Shown: positions 36,368-50,284 of the stretch, in pieces
Position numbering within the stretch: the first letter of the stretch is position 1
Layout: each line of letters begins with the position of its first letter
NCBI GenBank assembly: GCA_037893225.1
Contig: JAZGUH010000445.1
Location: 124,001-188,000, forward strand
Direction of reading: 5' to 3'
DNA length: 64,000 bases
Origin: Hippasteria phrygiana
Lineage: Eukaryota > Echinodermata > Asteroidea > Valvatida > Goniasteridae
Position numbers and translations under genes: made by a program
The notes under the pieces: generated by a model
Database searches by the model: none
What the model saw: only the letters and a program-made list of their open reading frames with translations
What the model was told of the DNA's origin: nothing

Positions 36368-37526
36368 ATGAAATATCAACCAAATACAGTAATTTTGACA
36401 TGTATGGATAGCTTAGATCTGGCGCTACATGTTGCAATCATCGGCGGCTTCCCAGAGTTAAAACTTGTGGAGAAAATTCAAACCTCGCAATGTTTATTTT
36501 CTTTCCGGCTAACATCTGTGTACATGTTACCGTCTATTTATTGCTCCATGCATGTCAAATTCCCTTGGGTATGGACTTGCTTTACTCATTCATAATTGCA
36601 TGAAATATCAACCAAATTTAGTAATTTTGACATGTATGGATAGCTTAGATCTGGCGCTACATGTTGCAATCATCGGCGGCTTCCCAGAGGTAAAACTTGT
36701 AGAGAAAATTCAAACCTCGCAATGTTTATTTTCTTTCCGGCCAACATCTGTGTACATATTACCGTCTATTTATTGCTCCATGCATGTCAAATTCCCTGGG
36801 ATATGGACTTGCTTTATTCATTCATAATTGCATGAAATATCAACCAAATGCAGTATTTTTGACATGTATGGATAGCTTAGATCTGGCGCTACATGTTGCA
36901 ATTATCGGCGGCTTCTTAGAGTTAACACTTGTGGAGAAAATTCAAACCTCGCAATGTTTATTTTCTTCCCGGCCACCATCTGTGTGCAGATTACCTTTTA
37001 TTTATTGCTCCATGCATGTCAAATTCCCTGGGGTATGGACTTGCTTTACTCATTCATAATTGCATGAAATATCAACCAAATTCAGTATTTTTGACATGTA
37101 TGGATAGCTTAGATCTGGCGCTACATGTTGCAATCATCGGCGGCTTCCTAGAGTTAAAACTTGTGGAGAAAATTCAAACCTCGCAATGTTTATTTTCTTT
37201 CCGGCTAACATCTGTGTACATGTTACCGTCTATTTATTGCTCCATGCATGTCAAATTCCCTGGGGTATGGACTTGCTTTACTCATTCATAATTGCATGAA
37301 ATATCAACCAAATGCAGTAATTTTGACATGTATGTATAGCTTAGATCTGGCGCTACATGTTGTAATCATCGGCGGCTTCCCAGAGTTAAAACTTGTGGAG
37401 AAAATTCAAACCTCGCAATGTTTATTTTCTTTCCGGCCAACATCTGCGTGCATATTACCTTCTATTTATTGCTCCATGCCTGTCAAATTCCCTGGGGTAT
37501 GACTTGCTTTACTCATTCATAATTGC
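36368..37526 (+). repeat. 5-mer HOR derivative A-B-C-D-G (1,159 bp)
   Basis: Monomers start at 36368, 36600, 36832, 37064 and 37296. E and F are missing relative to the 7-mer. A has a private 'ttcccttgggt' near 36560. D ends in 'ttccctgggg' rather than its usual 'ttccttgggg', so it may itself be a D/A hybrid. Confidence 0.88.
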
Positions 37527-40309
37527 ATGAAATATCAACCAAATACAGTAATGTTGACATGTATGGATGGCTTAGATCTGGCGCTACATGTTGCAATCAT
37601 CGGCGGCTTCCCAGAGTTAACACTTGTGGAGAAAATTCAAACCTCGCAATGTTTATTTTCTTTCCGGCTAACATCTGTGTACATGTTACCGTCTATTTAT
37701 TGCTCCATGCATGTCAAATTCCCTGGGGTATGGACTTGCTTTACTCATTCATAATTGCATGAAATATCAACCAAATTTAGTAATTTTGACATGTATGGAT
37801 AGCTTAGATCTGGCGCTACATGTTGCAATCATCGGCGGCTTCCCAGAGTTAAAACTTGTAGAGAAAATTCAAACCTCGCAATGTTTATTTTCTTTCCGGC
37901 CAACATCTGTGTACATATTACCGTCTATTTATTGCTCCATGCATGTCAAATTCCCTGGGATATGGACTTGCTTTATTCATTCATAATTGCATGAAATATC
38001 AACCAAATGCAGTATTTTTGACATGTATGGATAGCTTAGATCTGGCGCTACATGTTGCAATTATCGGCGGCTTCTTAGAGTTAACACTTGTGGAGAAAAT
38101 TCAAACCTCGCAATGTTTATTTTCTTCCCGGCCACCATCTGTGTGCAGATTACCTTTTATTTATTGCTCCATGCATGTCAAATTCCCTGGGGTATGGACT
38201 TGCTTTACCCCTTTTATAATTGCATGAAATATCAACCAAATTCAGTATTTTTGACATGTATGGATAGCTTAGATCTGGCGCTACATGTTGCAATCATCGG
38301 CGGCTTCCTAGAGTTAAAACTTGTGGAGAAAATTCAAACCTCGCAATGTTTATTTTCTTTCCGGCCAACATCTGCGTGCATATTACCTTCTATTTATTGC
38401 TCCATGCCTGTCAAATTCCCTGGGGTATGACTTGCTTTACTCATTCATAATTGCATGAAATATCAACCAAATACAGTAATTTTGACATGTATGGATAGCT
38501 TAGATCTGGCGCTACATGTTGCAATCATCGGCGGCTTCCCAGATTTAAAACTTGTGGAGAAAATTCAAACCTCGCAATGTTTATTTTCTTTCCGGCTAAC
38601 ATCTGTGTACATGTTACTGTCTATTTATTGCTCCATGCATGTCAAATTCCTTGGGGTATGGACTTGCTTTACTCATTCATAATTGCATGAAATATCAACC
38701 AAATTTAGTAATTTTGACATGTATGGATAGCTTAGATCTGGCGCTACATGTTGCAATCATCGGCGGCTTCCTAGAGTTAAAACTGGTGGAGAAAATTCAA
38801 ACCTCGCAATGTTTATTTTCTTCCCGGCCACCATCTGTGTGCAGATTACCTTTTATTTATTGCTCCATGCCTGTCAAATTCCCTGGGGTATGGACTTGCT
38901 TTACTCATTCATAATTGCATGAAATATCAACCAAATGCAGTAATTTTGACATGTATGGATAGCTTTGATCTGGCGCTACATGTTGCAATTATCGGCGGCT
39001 TCCTAGAGTTAAAACTTGTGGAGAAAATTCAAACCTCGCAATGTTTATTTTCTTCCTGGCCAACATCTGTGTGCATATTACCGTCTATTTATTGCTCCAT
39101 GCATGTCAAATTCCCTGGGGTATGGACTTGCTTTACTCATTCATAATTGCATGAAATATCAACCAAATGCAGTAATTTTGACATGTATGTATAGCTTAGA
39201 TCTGGCGCTACATGTTGTAATCATCGGCGGCTTCCCAGAGTTAAAACTTGTGGAGAAAATTCAAACCTCGCAATGTTTATTTTCTTTCCGGCCAACATCT
39301 GCGTGCATATTACCTTCTATTTATTGCTCCATGCCTGTCAAATTCCCTGGGGTATGACTTGCTTTACTCATTCATAATTGCATGAAATATCAACCAAATA
39401 CAGTAATTTTGACATGTATGGATAGCTTAGATCTGGCGCTACATGTTGCAATCATCGGCGGCTTCCTAGAGTTAAAACTTGTGTAGAAAATTCAAACCTC
39501 GCAATGTTTATTTTCTTTCCGGCCAACATCTGTGTACATGTTACCGTCTATTTATTGCTCCATGCATGTCAAATTGCCTGGGGTATGGACTTGCTTTACT
39601 CATTCATAATTGCATGAAATATCAACCAAATTCAGTAATTTTGACATGTATGGATAGCTTAGATCTGGCGCTACATGTTGCAATCATCGGCGGCTTCCCA
39701 GAGTTAAAACTTGTGGAGAAAATTCAAACCTCGCAATGTTTATTTTCTTTCCGGCTAACATCTGTGTACATGTTACCGTCTATTTATTGCTCCATGCATG
39801 TCAAATTCCCTGGGGTATGGACTTGCTTTACTCATTCATAATTGCATGAAATATCAACCAAATTTAGTAATTTTGACATGTATGGATAGCTTAGATCTGG
39901 CGCTACACGTTGCAATTATCGGCGGCTTCTTAGAGGTAAAACTTGTGGAGAAAATTCAAACCTCGCAATGTTTATTTTCTTTCCGGCCAACATCTGTGTA
40001 CATGTTACCGTCTATTTATTGCTCCATGCATGTCAAATTCCCTGGGGTATGGACTTGATTTACTCATTCATAATTGCATGAAATATCAACCAAATGCAGT
40101 AATTTTGACAAGTATGTATAGCTTAGATCTGGCGCTACATGTTGCAATCATCGGCGGCTTCCCAGAGTTAAAACTTGTAGAGAAAATTCAAACCTCGCAA
40201 TGTTTATTTTCTTTCCGGCCAACATCTGTGTACATATTACCGTCTATTTATTGCTCCATGCATGTCAAATTCCCTGGGGTATGGACTTGCTTTATTCATT
40301 CATAATTGC
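37527..40309 (+). repeat. 12-monomer module, copy 2 (2,783 bp)
   Basis: Class order and marker variants are as in 33586-36367, at an offset of 3,941 bp, but the final K has its normal B-like tail. A'' has a private 'gtaatgttgac' near 37551. Starts are 37527, 37759, 37991, 38224, 38455, 38687, 38919, 39151, 39382, 39614, 39846 and 40078. Confidence 0.91.
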
Positions 40310-41239
40310 ATGAAATATCAACCAAATGCAGTATTTTTGACATGTATGGATAGCTTAGATCTGGCGCTACATGTTGCAATCATCGGCGGCTTCCTAGAGT
40401 TAAAACTTGTGTAGAAAATTCAAACCTCGCAATGTTTATTTTCTTTCCGGCCAACATCTGTGTACATGTTACCGTCTATTTATTGCTCCATGCATGTAAA
40501 AAATTGCCTGGGGTATGGACTTGCTTTACTCATTCATAATTGCATGAAATATCAACCAAATTCAGTAATTTTGACATGTATGGATAGCTTAGATCTGGCG
40601 CTACATGTTGCAATCATCGGCGGCTTCCCAGAGTTAAAACTTGTGGAGAAAATTCAAACCTCGCAATGTTTATTTTCTTTCCGGCTAACATCTGTGTACA
40701 TGTTACCGTCTATTTATTGCTCCATGCATGTCAAATTCCCTGGGGTATGGACTTGATTTACTCATTCATAATTGCATGAAATATCAACCAAATGCAGTAA
40801 TTTTGACAAGTATGTATAGCTTAGATCTGGCGCTACATGTTGCAATCATCGGCGGCTTCCCAGAGTTAAAACTTGTAGAGAAAATTCAAACCTCGCAATG
40901 TTTATTTTCTTTCCGGCCAACATCTGTGTACATATTACCGTCTATTTATTGCTCCATGCATGTCAAATTCCCTGGGGTATGGACTTGCTTTACTCATTCA
41001 TAATTGCATGAAATATCAACCAAATTTAGTAATTGTGACATGTATGGATAGCTTAGATCTGGCGCTACACGTTGCAATTATCGGCGGCTTCTTAGAGGTA
41101 AAACTTGTGGAGAAAATTCAAACCTCGCAATGTTTATTTTCTTTCCGGCCAACATCTGTGTACATGTTACCGTCTATTTATTGCTCCATGCCTGTCAAAT
41201 TCCCTGGGGTATGGACTTGATTTACTCATTCATAATTGC
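40310..41239 (+). repeat. H'-I/J-K-J' (930 bp)
   Basis: Monomers start at 40310 (234 bp), 40544, 40776 and 41008. The monomer at 40544 has the I head and 'ggctaac' but ends in 'ttgatttac' like J, so I and J have fused with loss of one monomer. Compare 46109-47038, where both are present. Confidence 0.88.
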
Positions 41240-42166
41240 ATGAAATATCAACCAAATACAGTAATTTTGACATGTATGGATAGCTTAGATCTGGCGCTAC
41301 ATGTTGCAATCATCGGCGGCTTCCCAGATTTAAAACTTGTGGAGAAAATTCAAACCTCGCAATGTTTATTTTCTTTCCGGCTAACATCTGTGTACATGTT
41401 ACCGTCTATTTATTGCTCCATGCATGTCAAATTCCTTGGGGTATGGACTTGCTTTACTCATTCATAATTGCATGAAATATCAACCAAATTTAGTAATTTT
41501 GACATGTATGGATAGCTTAGATCTGGCGCTACATGTTGCAATCATCGGCGGCTTCCTAGAGTTAAAACTGGTGGAGAAAATTCAAACCTCGCAATGTTTA
41601 TTTTCTTCCCGGCCACCATCTGTGTGCAGATTACCTTTTATTTATTGCTCCATGCCTGTCAAATTCCCTGGGGTATGGACTTGCTTTACTCATTCATAAT
41701 TGCATGAAATATCAACCAAATGCAGTAATTTTGACATGTATGGATAGCTTTGATCTGGCGCTACATGTTGCAATTATCGGCGGCTTCCTAGAGTTAAAAC
41801 TTGTGGAGAAAATTCAAACCTCGCAATGTTTATTTTCTTCCTGGCCAACATCTGTGTGCATATTACCGTCTATTTATTGCTCCATGCATGTCAAATTCCC
41901 TGGGGTATGGACTTGCTTTACTCATTCATAATTGCATGAAATATCAACCAAATGCAGTAATTTTGACATGTATGTATAGCTTAGATCTGGCGCTACATGT
42001 TGTAATCATCGGCGGCTTCCCAGAGTTAAAACTTGTGGAGAAAATTCAAACCTCGCAATGTTTATTTTCTTTCCGGCCAACATCTGCGTGCATATTACCT
42101 TCTATTTATTGCTCCATGCCTGTCAAATTCCCTGGGGTATGACTTGCTTTACTCATTCATAATTGC
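41240..42166 (+). repeat. 4-mer A/D-E-F-G (927 bp)
   Basis: Monomers start at 41240, 41472, 41704 and 41936. An A/D fusion replaces A-B-C-D. The same shortened order is seen at 57710-58636. Confidence 0.9.
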
Positions 42167-43325
42167 ATGAAATATCAACCAAATACAGTAATTTTGACAT
42201 GTATGGATAGCTTAGATCTGGCGCTACATGTTGCAATCATCGGCGGCTTCCCAGAGTTAACACTTGTGGAGAAAATTCAAACCTCGCAATGTTTATTTTC
42301 TTTCCGGCTAACATTTGTGTACATGTTACCGTCTATTTATTGCTCCATGCATGTCAAATTCCCTGGGGTATGGACTTGCTTTACTCATTCATAATTGCAT
42401 GAAATATCAACCAAATTTAGTAATTTTGACATGTATGGATAGCTTAGATCTGGCGCTACATGTTGCAATCATCGGCGGCTTCCCAGAGGTAAAACTTGTA
42501 GAGAAAATTCAAACCTCGCAATGTTTATTTTCTTTCCGGCTAACATCTGTGTACATGTTACCGTCTATTTATTGCTCCATGCATGTCAAATTCCTTGGGG
42601 TATGGACTTGCTTTACTCATTCATAATTGCATGAAATATCAACCAAATTTAGTAATTTTGACATGTATGGATAGCTTAGATCTGGCGCTACATGTTGCAA
42701 TTATCGGCGGCTTCCTAGAGTTAAAACTGGTGGAGAAAATTCAAACCTCGCAATGTTTATTTTCTTCCCGGCCACCATCTGTGTGCAGATTACCTTTTAT
42801 TTATTGCTCCATGCCTGTCAAATTCCCTGGGGTATGGACTTGCTTTACTCATTCATAATTGCATGAAATATCAACCAAATGCAGTAATTTTGACATGTAT
42901 GGATAGCTTTGATCTGGCGCTACATGTTGCAATTATCGGCGGCTTCCTAGAGTTAAAACTTGTGGAGAAAATTCAAACCTCGCAATGTTTATTTTCTTCC
43001 TGGCCAACATCTGTGTGCATATTACCGTCTATTTATTGCTCCATGCATGTCAAATTCCCTGGGGTATGGACTTGCTTTACTCATTCATAATTGCATGAAA
43101 TATCAACCAAATGCAGTAATTTTGACATGTATGTATAGCTTAGATCTGGCGCTACATGTTGTAATCATCGGCGGCTTCCCAGAGTTAAAACTTGTGGAGA
43201 AAATTCAAACCTCGCAATGTTTATTTTCTTTCCGGCCAACATCTGCGTGCATATTACCTTCTATTTATTGCTCCATGCCTGTCAAATTCCCTGGGGTATG
43301 ACTTGCTTTACTCATTCATAATTGC
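42167..43325 (+). repeat. 5-mer HOR derivative A'-B/D-E-F-G (1,159 bp)
   Basis: Monomers start at 42167, 42399, 42631, 42863 and 43095. A' has 'aacatttgtg' as at 31963. The monomer at 42399 starts as B ('gaggtaaaacttgtag') and ends as D ('ggctaac', 'ttccttgggg'), removing C and joining B to D between phases 102 and 143. Confidence 0.9.
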
Positions 43326-46108
43326 ATGAAATATCAACCAAATACAGTAATTTTGACATGTATGGATGGCTTAGATCTGGCGCTACATGTTGCAATCATC
43401 GGCGGCTTCCCAGAGTTAACACTTGTGGAGAAAATTCAAACCTCGCAATGTTTATTTTCTTTCCGGCTAACATCTGTGTACATGTTACCGTCTATTTATT
43501 GCTCCATGCATGTCAAATTCCCTGGGGTATGGACTTGCTTTACTCATTCATAATTGCATGAAATATTAACCAAATTTAGTAATTTTGACATGTATGGATA
43601 GCTTAGATCTGGCGCTACATGTTGCAATCATCGGCGGCTTCCCAGAGTTAAAACTTGTAGAGAAAATTCAAACCTCGCAATGTTTATTTTCTTTCCGGCC
43701 AACATCTGTGTACATATTACCGTCTATTTATTGCTCCATGCATGTCAAATTCCCTGGGATATGGACTTGCTTTATTCATTCATAATTGCATGAAATATCA
43801 ACCAAATGCAGTATTTTTGACATGTATGGATAGCTTAGATCTGGCGCTACATGTTGCAATTATCGGCGGCTTCTTAGAGTTAACACTTGTGGAGAAAATT
43901 CAAACCTCGCAATGTTTATTTTCTTCCCGGCCACCATCTGTGTGCAGATTACCTTTTATTTATTGCTCCATGCATGTCAAATTCCCTGGGGTATGGACTT
44001 GCTTTACCCCTTTTATAATTGCATGAAATATCAACCAAATTCAGTATTTTTGACATGTATGGATAGCTTAGATCTGGCGCTACATGTTGCAATCATCGGC
44101 GGCTTCCTAGAGTTAAAACTTGTGGAGAAAATTCAAACCTCGCAATGTTTATTTTCTTTCCGGCCAACATCTGCGTGCATATTACCTTCTATTTATTGCT
44201 CCATGCATGTCAAATTCCCTGGGGTATGACTTGCTTTACTCATTCATAATTGCATGAAATATCAACCAAATACAGTAATTTTGACATGTATGGATAGCTT
44301 AGATCTGGCGCTACATGTTGCAATCATCGGCGGCTTCCCAGATTTAAAACTTGTGGAGAAAATTCAAACCTCGCAATGTTTATTTTCTTTCCGGCTAACA
44401 TCTGTGTACATGTTACTGTCTATTTATTGCTCCATGCATGTCAAATTCCTTGGGGTATGGACTTGCTTTACTCATTCATAATTGCATGAAATATCAACCA
44501 AATTTAGTAATTTTGACATGTATGGATAGCTTAGATCTGGCGCTACATGTTGCAATCATCGGCGGCTTCCTAGAGTTAAAACTGGTGGAGAAAATTCAAA
44601 CCTCGCAATGTTTATTTTCTTCCCGGCCACCATCTGTGTGCAGATTACCTTTTATTTATTGCTCCATGCCTGTCAAATTCCCTGGGGTATGGACTTGCTT
44701 TACTCATTCATAATTGCATGAAATATCAACCAAATGCAGTAATTTTGACATGTATGGATAGCTTTGATCTGGCGCTACATGTTGCAATTATCGGCGGCTT
44801 CCTAGAGTTAAAACTTGTGGAGAAAATTCAAACCTCGCAATGTTTATTTTCTTCCTGGCCAACATCTGTGTGCATATTACCGTCTATTTATTGCTCCATG
44901 CATGTCAAATTCCCTGGGGTATGGACTTGCTTTACTCATTCATAATTGCATGAAATATCAACCAAATGCAGTAATTTTGACATGTATGTATAGCTTAGAT
45001 CTGGCGCTACATGTTGTAATCATCGGCGGCTTCCCAGAGTTAAAACTTGTGGAGAAAATTCAAACCTCGCAATGTTTATTTTCTTTCCGGCCAACATCTG
45101 CGTGCATATTACCTTCTATTTATTGCTCCATGCCTGTCAAATTCCCTGGGGTATGACTTGCTTTACTCATTCATAATTGCATGAAATATCAACCAAATAC
45201 AGTAATTTTGACATGTATGGATAGCTTAGATCTGGCGCTACATGTTGCAATCATCGGCGGCTTCCTAGAGTTAAAACTTGTGTAGAAAATTCAAACCTCG
45301 CAATGTTTATTTTCTTTCCGGCCAACATCTGTGTACATGTTACCGTCTATTTATTGCTCCATGCATGTCAAATTGCCTGGGGTATGGACTTGCTTTACTC
45401 ATTCATAATTGCATGAAATATCAACCAAATTCAGTAATTTTGACATGTATGGATAGCTTAGATCTGGCGCTACATGTTGCAATCATCGGCGGCTTCCCAG
45501 AGTTAAAACTTGTGGAGAAAATTCAAACCTCGCAATGTTTATTTTCTTTCCGGCTAACATCTGTGTACATGTTACCGTCTATTTATTGCTCCATGCATGT
45601 CAAATTCCCTGGGGTATGGACTTGCTTTACTCATTCATAATTGCATGAAATATCAACCAAATTTAGTAATTTTGACATGTATGGATAGCTTAGATCTGGC
45701 GCTACACGTTGCAATTATCGGCGGCTTCTTAGAGGTAAAACTTGTGGAGAAAATTCAAACCTCGCAATGTTTATTTTCTTTCCGGCCAACATCTGTGTAC
45801 ATGTTACCGTCTATTTATTGCTCCATGCATGTCAAATTCCCTGGGGTATGGACTTGATTTACTCATTCATAATTGCATGAAATATCAACCAAATGCAGTA
45901 ATTTTGACAAGTATGTATAGCTTAGATCTGGCGCTACATGTTGCAATCATCGGCGGCTTCCCAGAGTTAAAACTTGTAGAGAAAATTCAAACCTCGCAAT
46001 GTTTATTTTCTTTCCGGCCAACATCTGTGTACATATTACCGTCTATTTATTGCTCCATGCATGTCAAATTCCCTGGGGTATGGACTTGCTTTATTCATTC
46101 ATAATTGC
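43326..46108 (+). repeat. 12-monomer module, copy 3 (2,783 bp)
   Basis: It matches 37527-40309 monomer for monomer at +5,799 bp, including 'atggatggctt', 'ttaccccttttata' and 'gttactgtc'. Private changes are 'gaaatattaacc' near 43566 and 'gcatgtc' in the D/G monomer at 44023. Starts are 43326, 43558, 43790, 44023, 44254, 44486, 44718, 44950, 45181, 45413, 45645 and 45877. Confidence 0.91.
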
Positions 46109-47734
46109 ATGAAATATCAACCAAATGCAGTATTTTTGACATGTATGGATAGCTTAGATCTGGCGCTACATGTTGCAATCATCGGCGGCTTCCTAGAGTT
46201 AAAACTTGTGTAGAAAATTCAAACCTCGCAATGTTTATTTTCTTTCCGGCCAACATCTGTGTACATGTTACCGTCTATTTATTGCTCCATGCATGTAAAA
46301 AATTGCCTGGGGTATGGACTTGCTTTACTCATTCATAATTGCATGAAATATCAACCAAATTCAGTAATTTTGACATGTATGGATAGCTTAGATCTGGCGC
46401 TACATGTTGCAATCATCGGCGGCTTCCCAGAGTCAAAACTTGTGGAGAAAATTCAAACCTCGCAATGTTTATTTTCTTTCCGGCTAACATCTGTGTACAT
46501 GTTACCGTCTATTTATTGCTCCATGCATGTCAAATTCCCTGGGGTATGGACTTGCTTTACTCATTCATAATTGCATGAAATATCAACCAAATTTAGTAAT
46601 TTTGACATGTATGGATAGCTTAGATCTGGCGCTACACGTTGCAATTATCGGCGGCTTCTTAGAGGTAAAACTTGTGGAGAAAATTCAAACCTCGCAATGT
46701 TTATTTTCTTTCCGGCCAACATCTGTGTACATGTTACCGTCTATTTATTGCTCCATGCATGTCAAATTCCCTGGGGTATGGACTTGATTTACTCATTCAT
46801 AATTGCATGAAATATCAACCAAATGCAGTAATTTTGACAAGTATGTATAGCTTAGATCTGGCGCTACATGTTGCAATCATCGGCGGCTTCCCAGAGTTAA
46901 AACTTGTAGAGAAAATTCAAACCTCGCAATGTTTATTTTCTTTCCGGCCAACATCTGTGTACATATTACCGTCTATTTATTGCTCCATGCATGTCAAATT
47001 CCCTGGGGTATGGACTTGCTTTACTCATTCATAATTGCATGAAATATCAACCAAATTTAGTAATTGTGACATGTATGGATAGCTTAGATCTGGCGCTACA
47101 CGTTGCAATTATCGGCGGCTTCTTAGAGGTAAAACTTGTGGAGAAAATTCAAACCTCGCAATGTTTATTTTCTTTCCGGCCAACATCTGTGTACATGTTA
47201 CCGTCTATTTATTGCTCCATGCATGTCAAATTCCCTGGGGTATGGACTTGATTTACTCATTCATAATTGCATGAAATATCAACCAAATGCAGTAATTTTG
47301 ACAAGTATGTATAGCTTAGATCTGGCGCTACATGTTGCAATCATCGGCGGCTTCCCAGAGTTAAAACTTGTAGAGAAAATTCAAACCTCGCAATGTTTAT
47401 TTTCTTTCCGGCCAACATCTGTGTACATATTACCGTCTATTTATTGCTCCATGCATGTCAAATTCCCTGGGGTATGGACTTGCTTTACTCATTCATAATT
47501 GCATGAAATATCAACCAAATTTAGTAATTGTGACATGTATGGATAGCTTAGATCTGGCGCTACACGTTGCAATTATCGGCGGCTTCTTAGAGGTAAAACT
47601 TGTGGAGAAAATTCAAACCTCGCAATGTTTATTTTCTTTCCGGCCAACATCTGTGTACATGTTACCGTCTATTTATTGCTCCATGCCTGTCAAATTCCCT
47701 GGGGTATGGACTTGATTTACTCATTCATAATTGC
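46109..47734 (+). repeat. H'-I-J-K-J'-K-J'
   Basis: Monomers start at 46109 (234 bp), 46343, 46575, 46807, 47039, 47271 and 47503. A J'-K pair has been added relative to other blocks, giving a 464-bp dimer repeat (46807-47270 and 47271-47734). The monomer at 46343 has a private 'cagagtcaaaac'. Confidence 0.88.
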
Positions 47735-47966
47735 ATGAAATATCAACCAAATACAGTAATTTTGACATGTATGGATAGCTTAGATCTGGCGCTACATGTT
47801 GCAATCATCGGCGGCTTCCCAGATTTAAAACTTGTGGAGAAAATTCAAACCTCGCAATGTTTATTTTCTTTCCGGCTAACATCTGTGTACATGTTACCGT
47901 CTATTTATTGCTCCATGCATGTCAAATTCCTTGGGGTATGGACTTGCTTTACTCATTCATAATTGC
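47735..47966 (+). repeat. A/D hybrid monomer
   Basis: It has the A head, 'cagatttaa' and the D tail, as at 6682 and 41240. It links a 4-mer block to an X block. Confidence 0.88.
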
Positions 47967-48893
47967 ATGAAATATCAACCAAATTTAGTAATTTTGACAT
48001 GTATGGATAGCTTAGATCTGGCGCTACATGTTGCAATCATCGGCGGCTTCCTAGAGTTAAAACTGGTGGAGAAAATTCAAACCTCGCAATGTTTATTTTC
48101 TTCCCGGCCACCATCTGTGTGCAGATTACCTTTTATTTATTGCTCCATGCCTGTCAAATTCCCTGGGGTATGGACTTGCTTTACTCATTCATAATTGCAT
48201 GAAATATCAACCAAATGCAGTAATTTTGACATGTATGGATAGCTTTGATCTGGCGCTACATGTTGCAATCATCGGCGGCTTCCCAGAGTTAAAACTTGTA
48301 GAGAAAATTCAAACCTCGCAATGTTTATTTTCTTTCCGGCCAACATCTGTGTACATATTACCGTCTATTTATTGCTCCATGCATGTCAAATTCCCTGGGG
48401 TATGGACTTGCTTTACTCATTGATAATTGCATGAAATATCAACCAAATGCAGTAATTTTGACATGTATGTATAGCTTAGATCTGGCCCTACATGTTGCAA
48501 TCATCGGCGGCTTCCCAGAGTTAAAACTTGTAGAGAAAATTCAAACCTCGCAATGTTTATTTTCTTTCCGGCGAAAATCTGTGTACATATTACCGTATAT
48601 TTATTGCTCCATGCATGTCAAATTCCCTGGGGTATGGACTTGCTTTATTCATTCATAATTGCATGAAATATCAACCAAATGCAGTATTTTTGACATGTAT
48701 GGATAGCTTAGATCTGGCGCTACATGTTGCAATCATCGGCGGCTTCCTAGAGTTAAAACTTGTGGAGAAAATTCAAACCTCGCAATGTTTATTTTCTTTC
48801 CGGCCAACATCTGCGTGCATATTACCTTCTATTTATTGCTCCATGCCTGTCAAATTCCCTGGGGTATGACTTGCTTTACTCATTCATAATTGC
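47967..48893 (+). repeat. 4-mer X block (927 bp)
   Basis: Monomers start at 47967, 48199, 48431 and 48663. 'cattgataatt' occurs in the second monomer (48420), as at 7366, 15484 and 54687. Confidence 0.9.
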
Positions 48894-50052
48894 ATGAAAT
48901 ATCAACCAAATTTAGTAATTTTGAAATGTATGGATAGCTTAGATCTGGCGCTACATGTTGCAATCATCGGCGGCTTCCCAGAGTTAAAACTTGTAGAGAA
49001 AATTCAAACCTCGCAATGTTTATTTTCTTTCCGGCCAACATCTGTGTACATATTACCGTCTATTTATTGCTCCATGCATGTCAAATTCCCTGGGATATGG
49101 ACTTGCTTTATTCATTCATAATTGCATGAAATATCAACCAAATGCAGTATTTTTGACATGTATGGATAGCTTAGATCTGGCGCTACATGTTGCAATTATC
49201 GGCGGCTTCTTAGAGTTAACACTTGTGGAGAAAATTCAAACCTCGCAATGTTTATTTTCTTTCCGGCTAACATCTGTGTACATGTTACCGTCTATTTATT
49301 GCTCCATGCATGTCAAATTCCTTGGGGTATGGACTTGCTTTACTCATTCATAATTGCATGAAATATCAACCAAATTTAGTAATTTTGACATGTATGGATA
49401 GCTTAGATCTGGCGCTACATGTTGCAATCATCGGCGGCTTCCTAGAGTTAAAACTGGTGGAGAAAATTCAAACCTCGCAATGTTTATTTTCTTCCCGGCC
49501 ACCATCTGTGTGCAGATTACCTTTTATTTATTGCTCCATGCCTGTCAAATTCCCTGGGGTATGGACTTGCTTTACTCATTCATAATTGCATGAAATATCA
49601 ACCAAATGCAGTAATTTTGACATGTATGGATAGCTTTGATCTGGCGCTACATGTTGCAATTATCGGCGGCTTCCTAGAGTTAAAACTTGTGGAGAAAATT
49701 CAAACCTCGCAATGTTTATTTTCTTCCTGGCCAACATCTGTGTGCATATTACCGTCTATTTATTGCTCCATGCATGTCAAATTCCCTGGGGTATGGACTT
49801 GCTTTACTCATTCATAATTGCATGAAATATCAACCAAATGCAGTAATTTTGACATGTATGTATAGCTTAGATCTGGCGCTACATGTTGTAATCATCGGCG
49901 GCTTCCCAGAGTTAAAACTTGTGGAGAAAATTCAAACCTCGCAATGTTTATTTTCTTTCCGGCCAACATCTGCGTGCATATTACCTTCTATTTATTGCTC
50001 CATGCCTGTCAAATTCCCTGGGGTATGACTTGCTTTACTCATTCATAATTGC
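48894..50052 (+). repeat. 5-mer HOR derivative B-C/D-E-F-G (1,159 bp)
   Basis: Monomers start at 48894, 49126, 49358, 49590 and 49822. B follows a 231-bp monomer directly; A is missing. B carries 'ttttgaaatgt' as at 32195. The monomer at 49126 has the C head with 'ttaacac' and the D tail, a C/D fusion. Confidence 0.89.
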
Positions 50053-50284
50053 ATGAAATATCAACCAAATACAGTAATTTTGACATGTATGGATAGCTTA
50101 GATCTGGCGCTACATGTTGCAATCATCGGCGGCTTCCTAGAGTTAAAACTTGTGTAGAAAATTCAAACCTCGCAATGTTTATTTTCTTTCCGGCCAACAT
50201 CTGTGTACATGTTACCGTCTATTTATTGCTCCATGCATGTCAAATTGCCTGGGGTATGGACTTGCTTTACTCATTCATAATTGC
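50053..50284 (+). repeat. H linker monomer
   Basis: It has the T head, 'cttgtgtag' and 'aaattgcctgg'. It again separates a G monomer from a run of 930-bp units. Confidence 0.88.
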
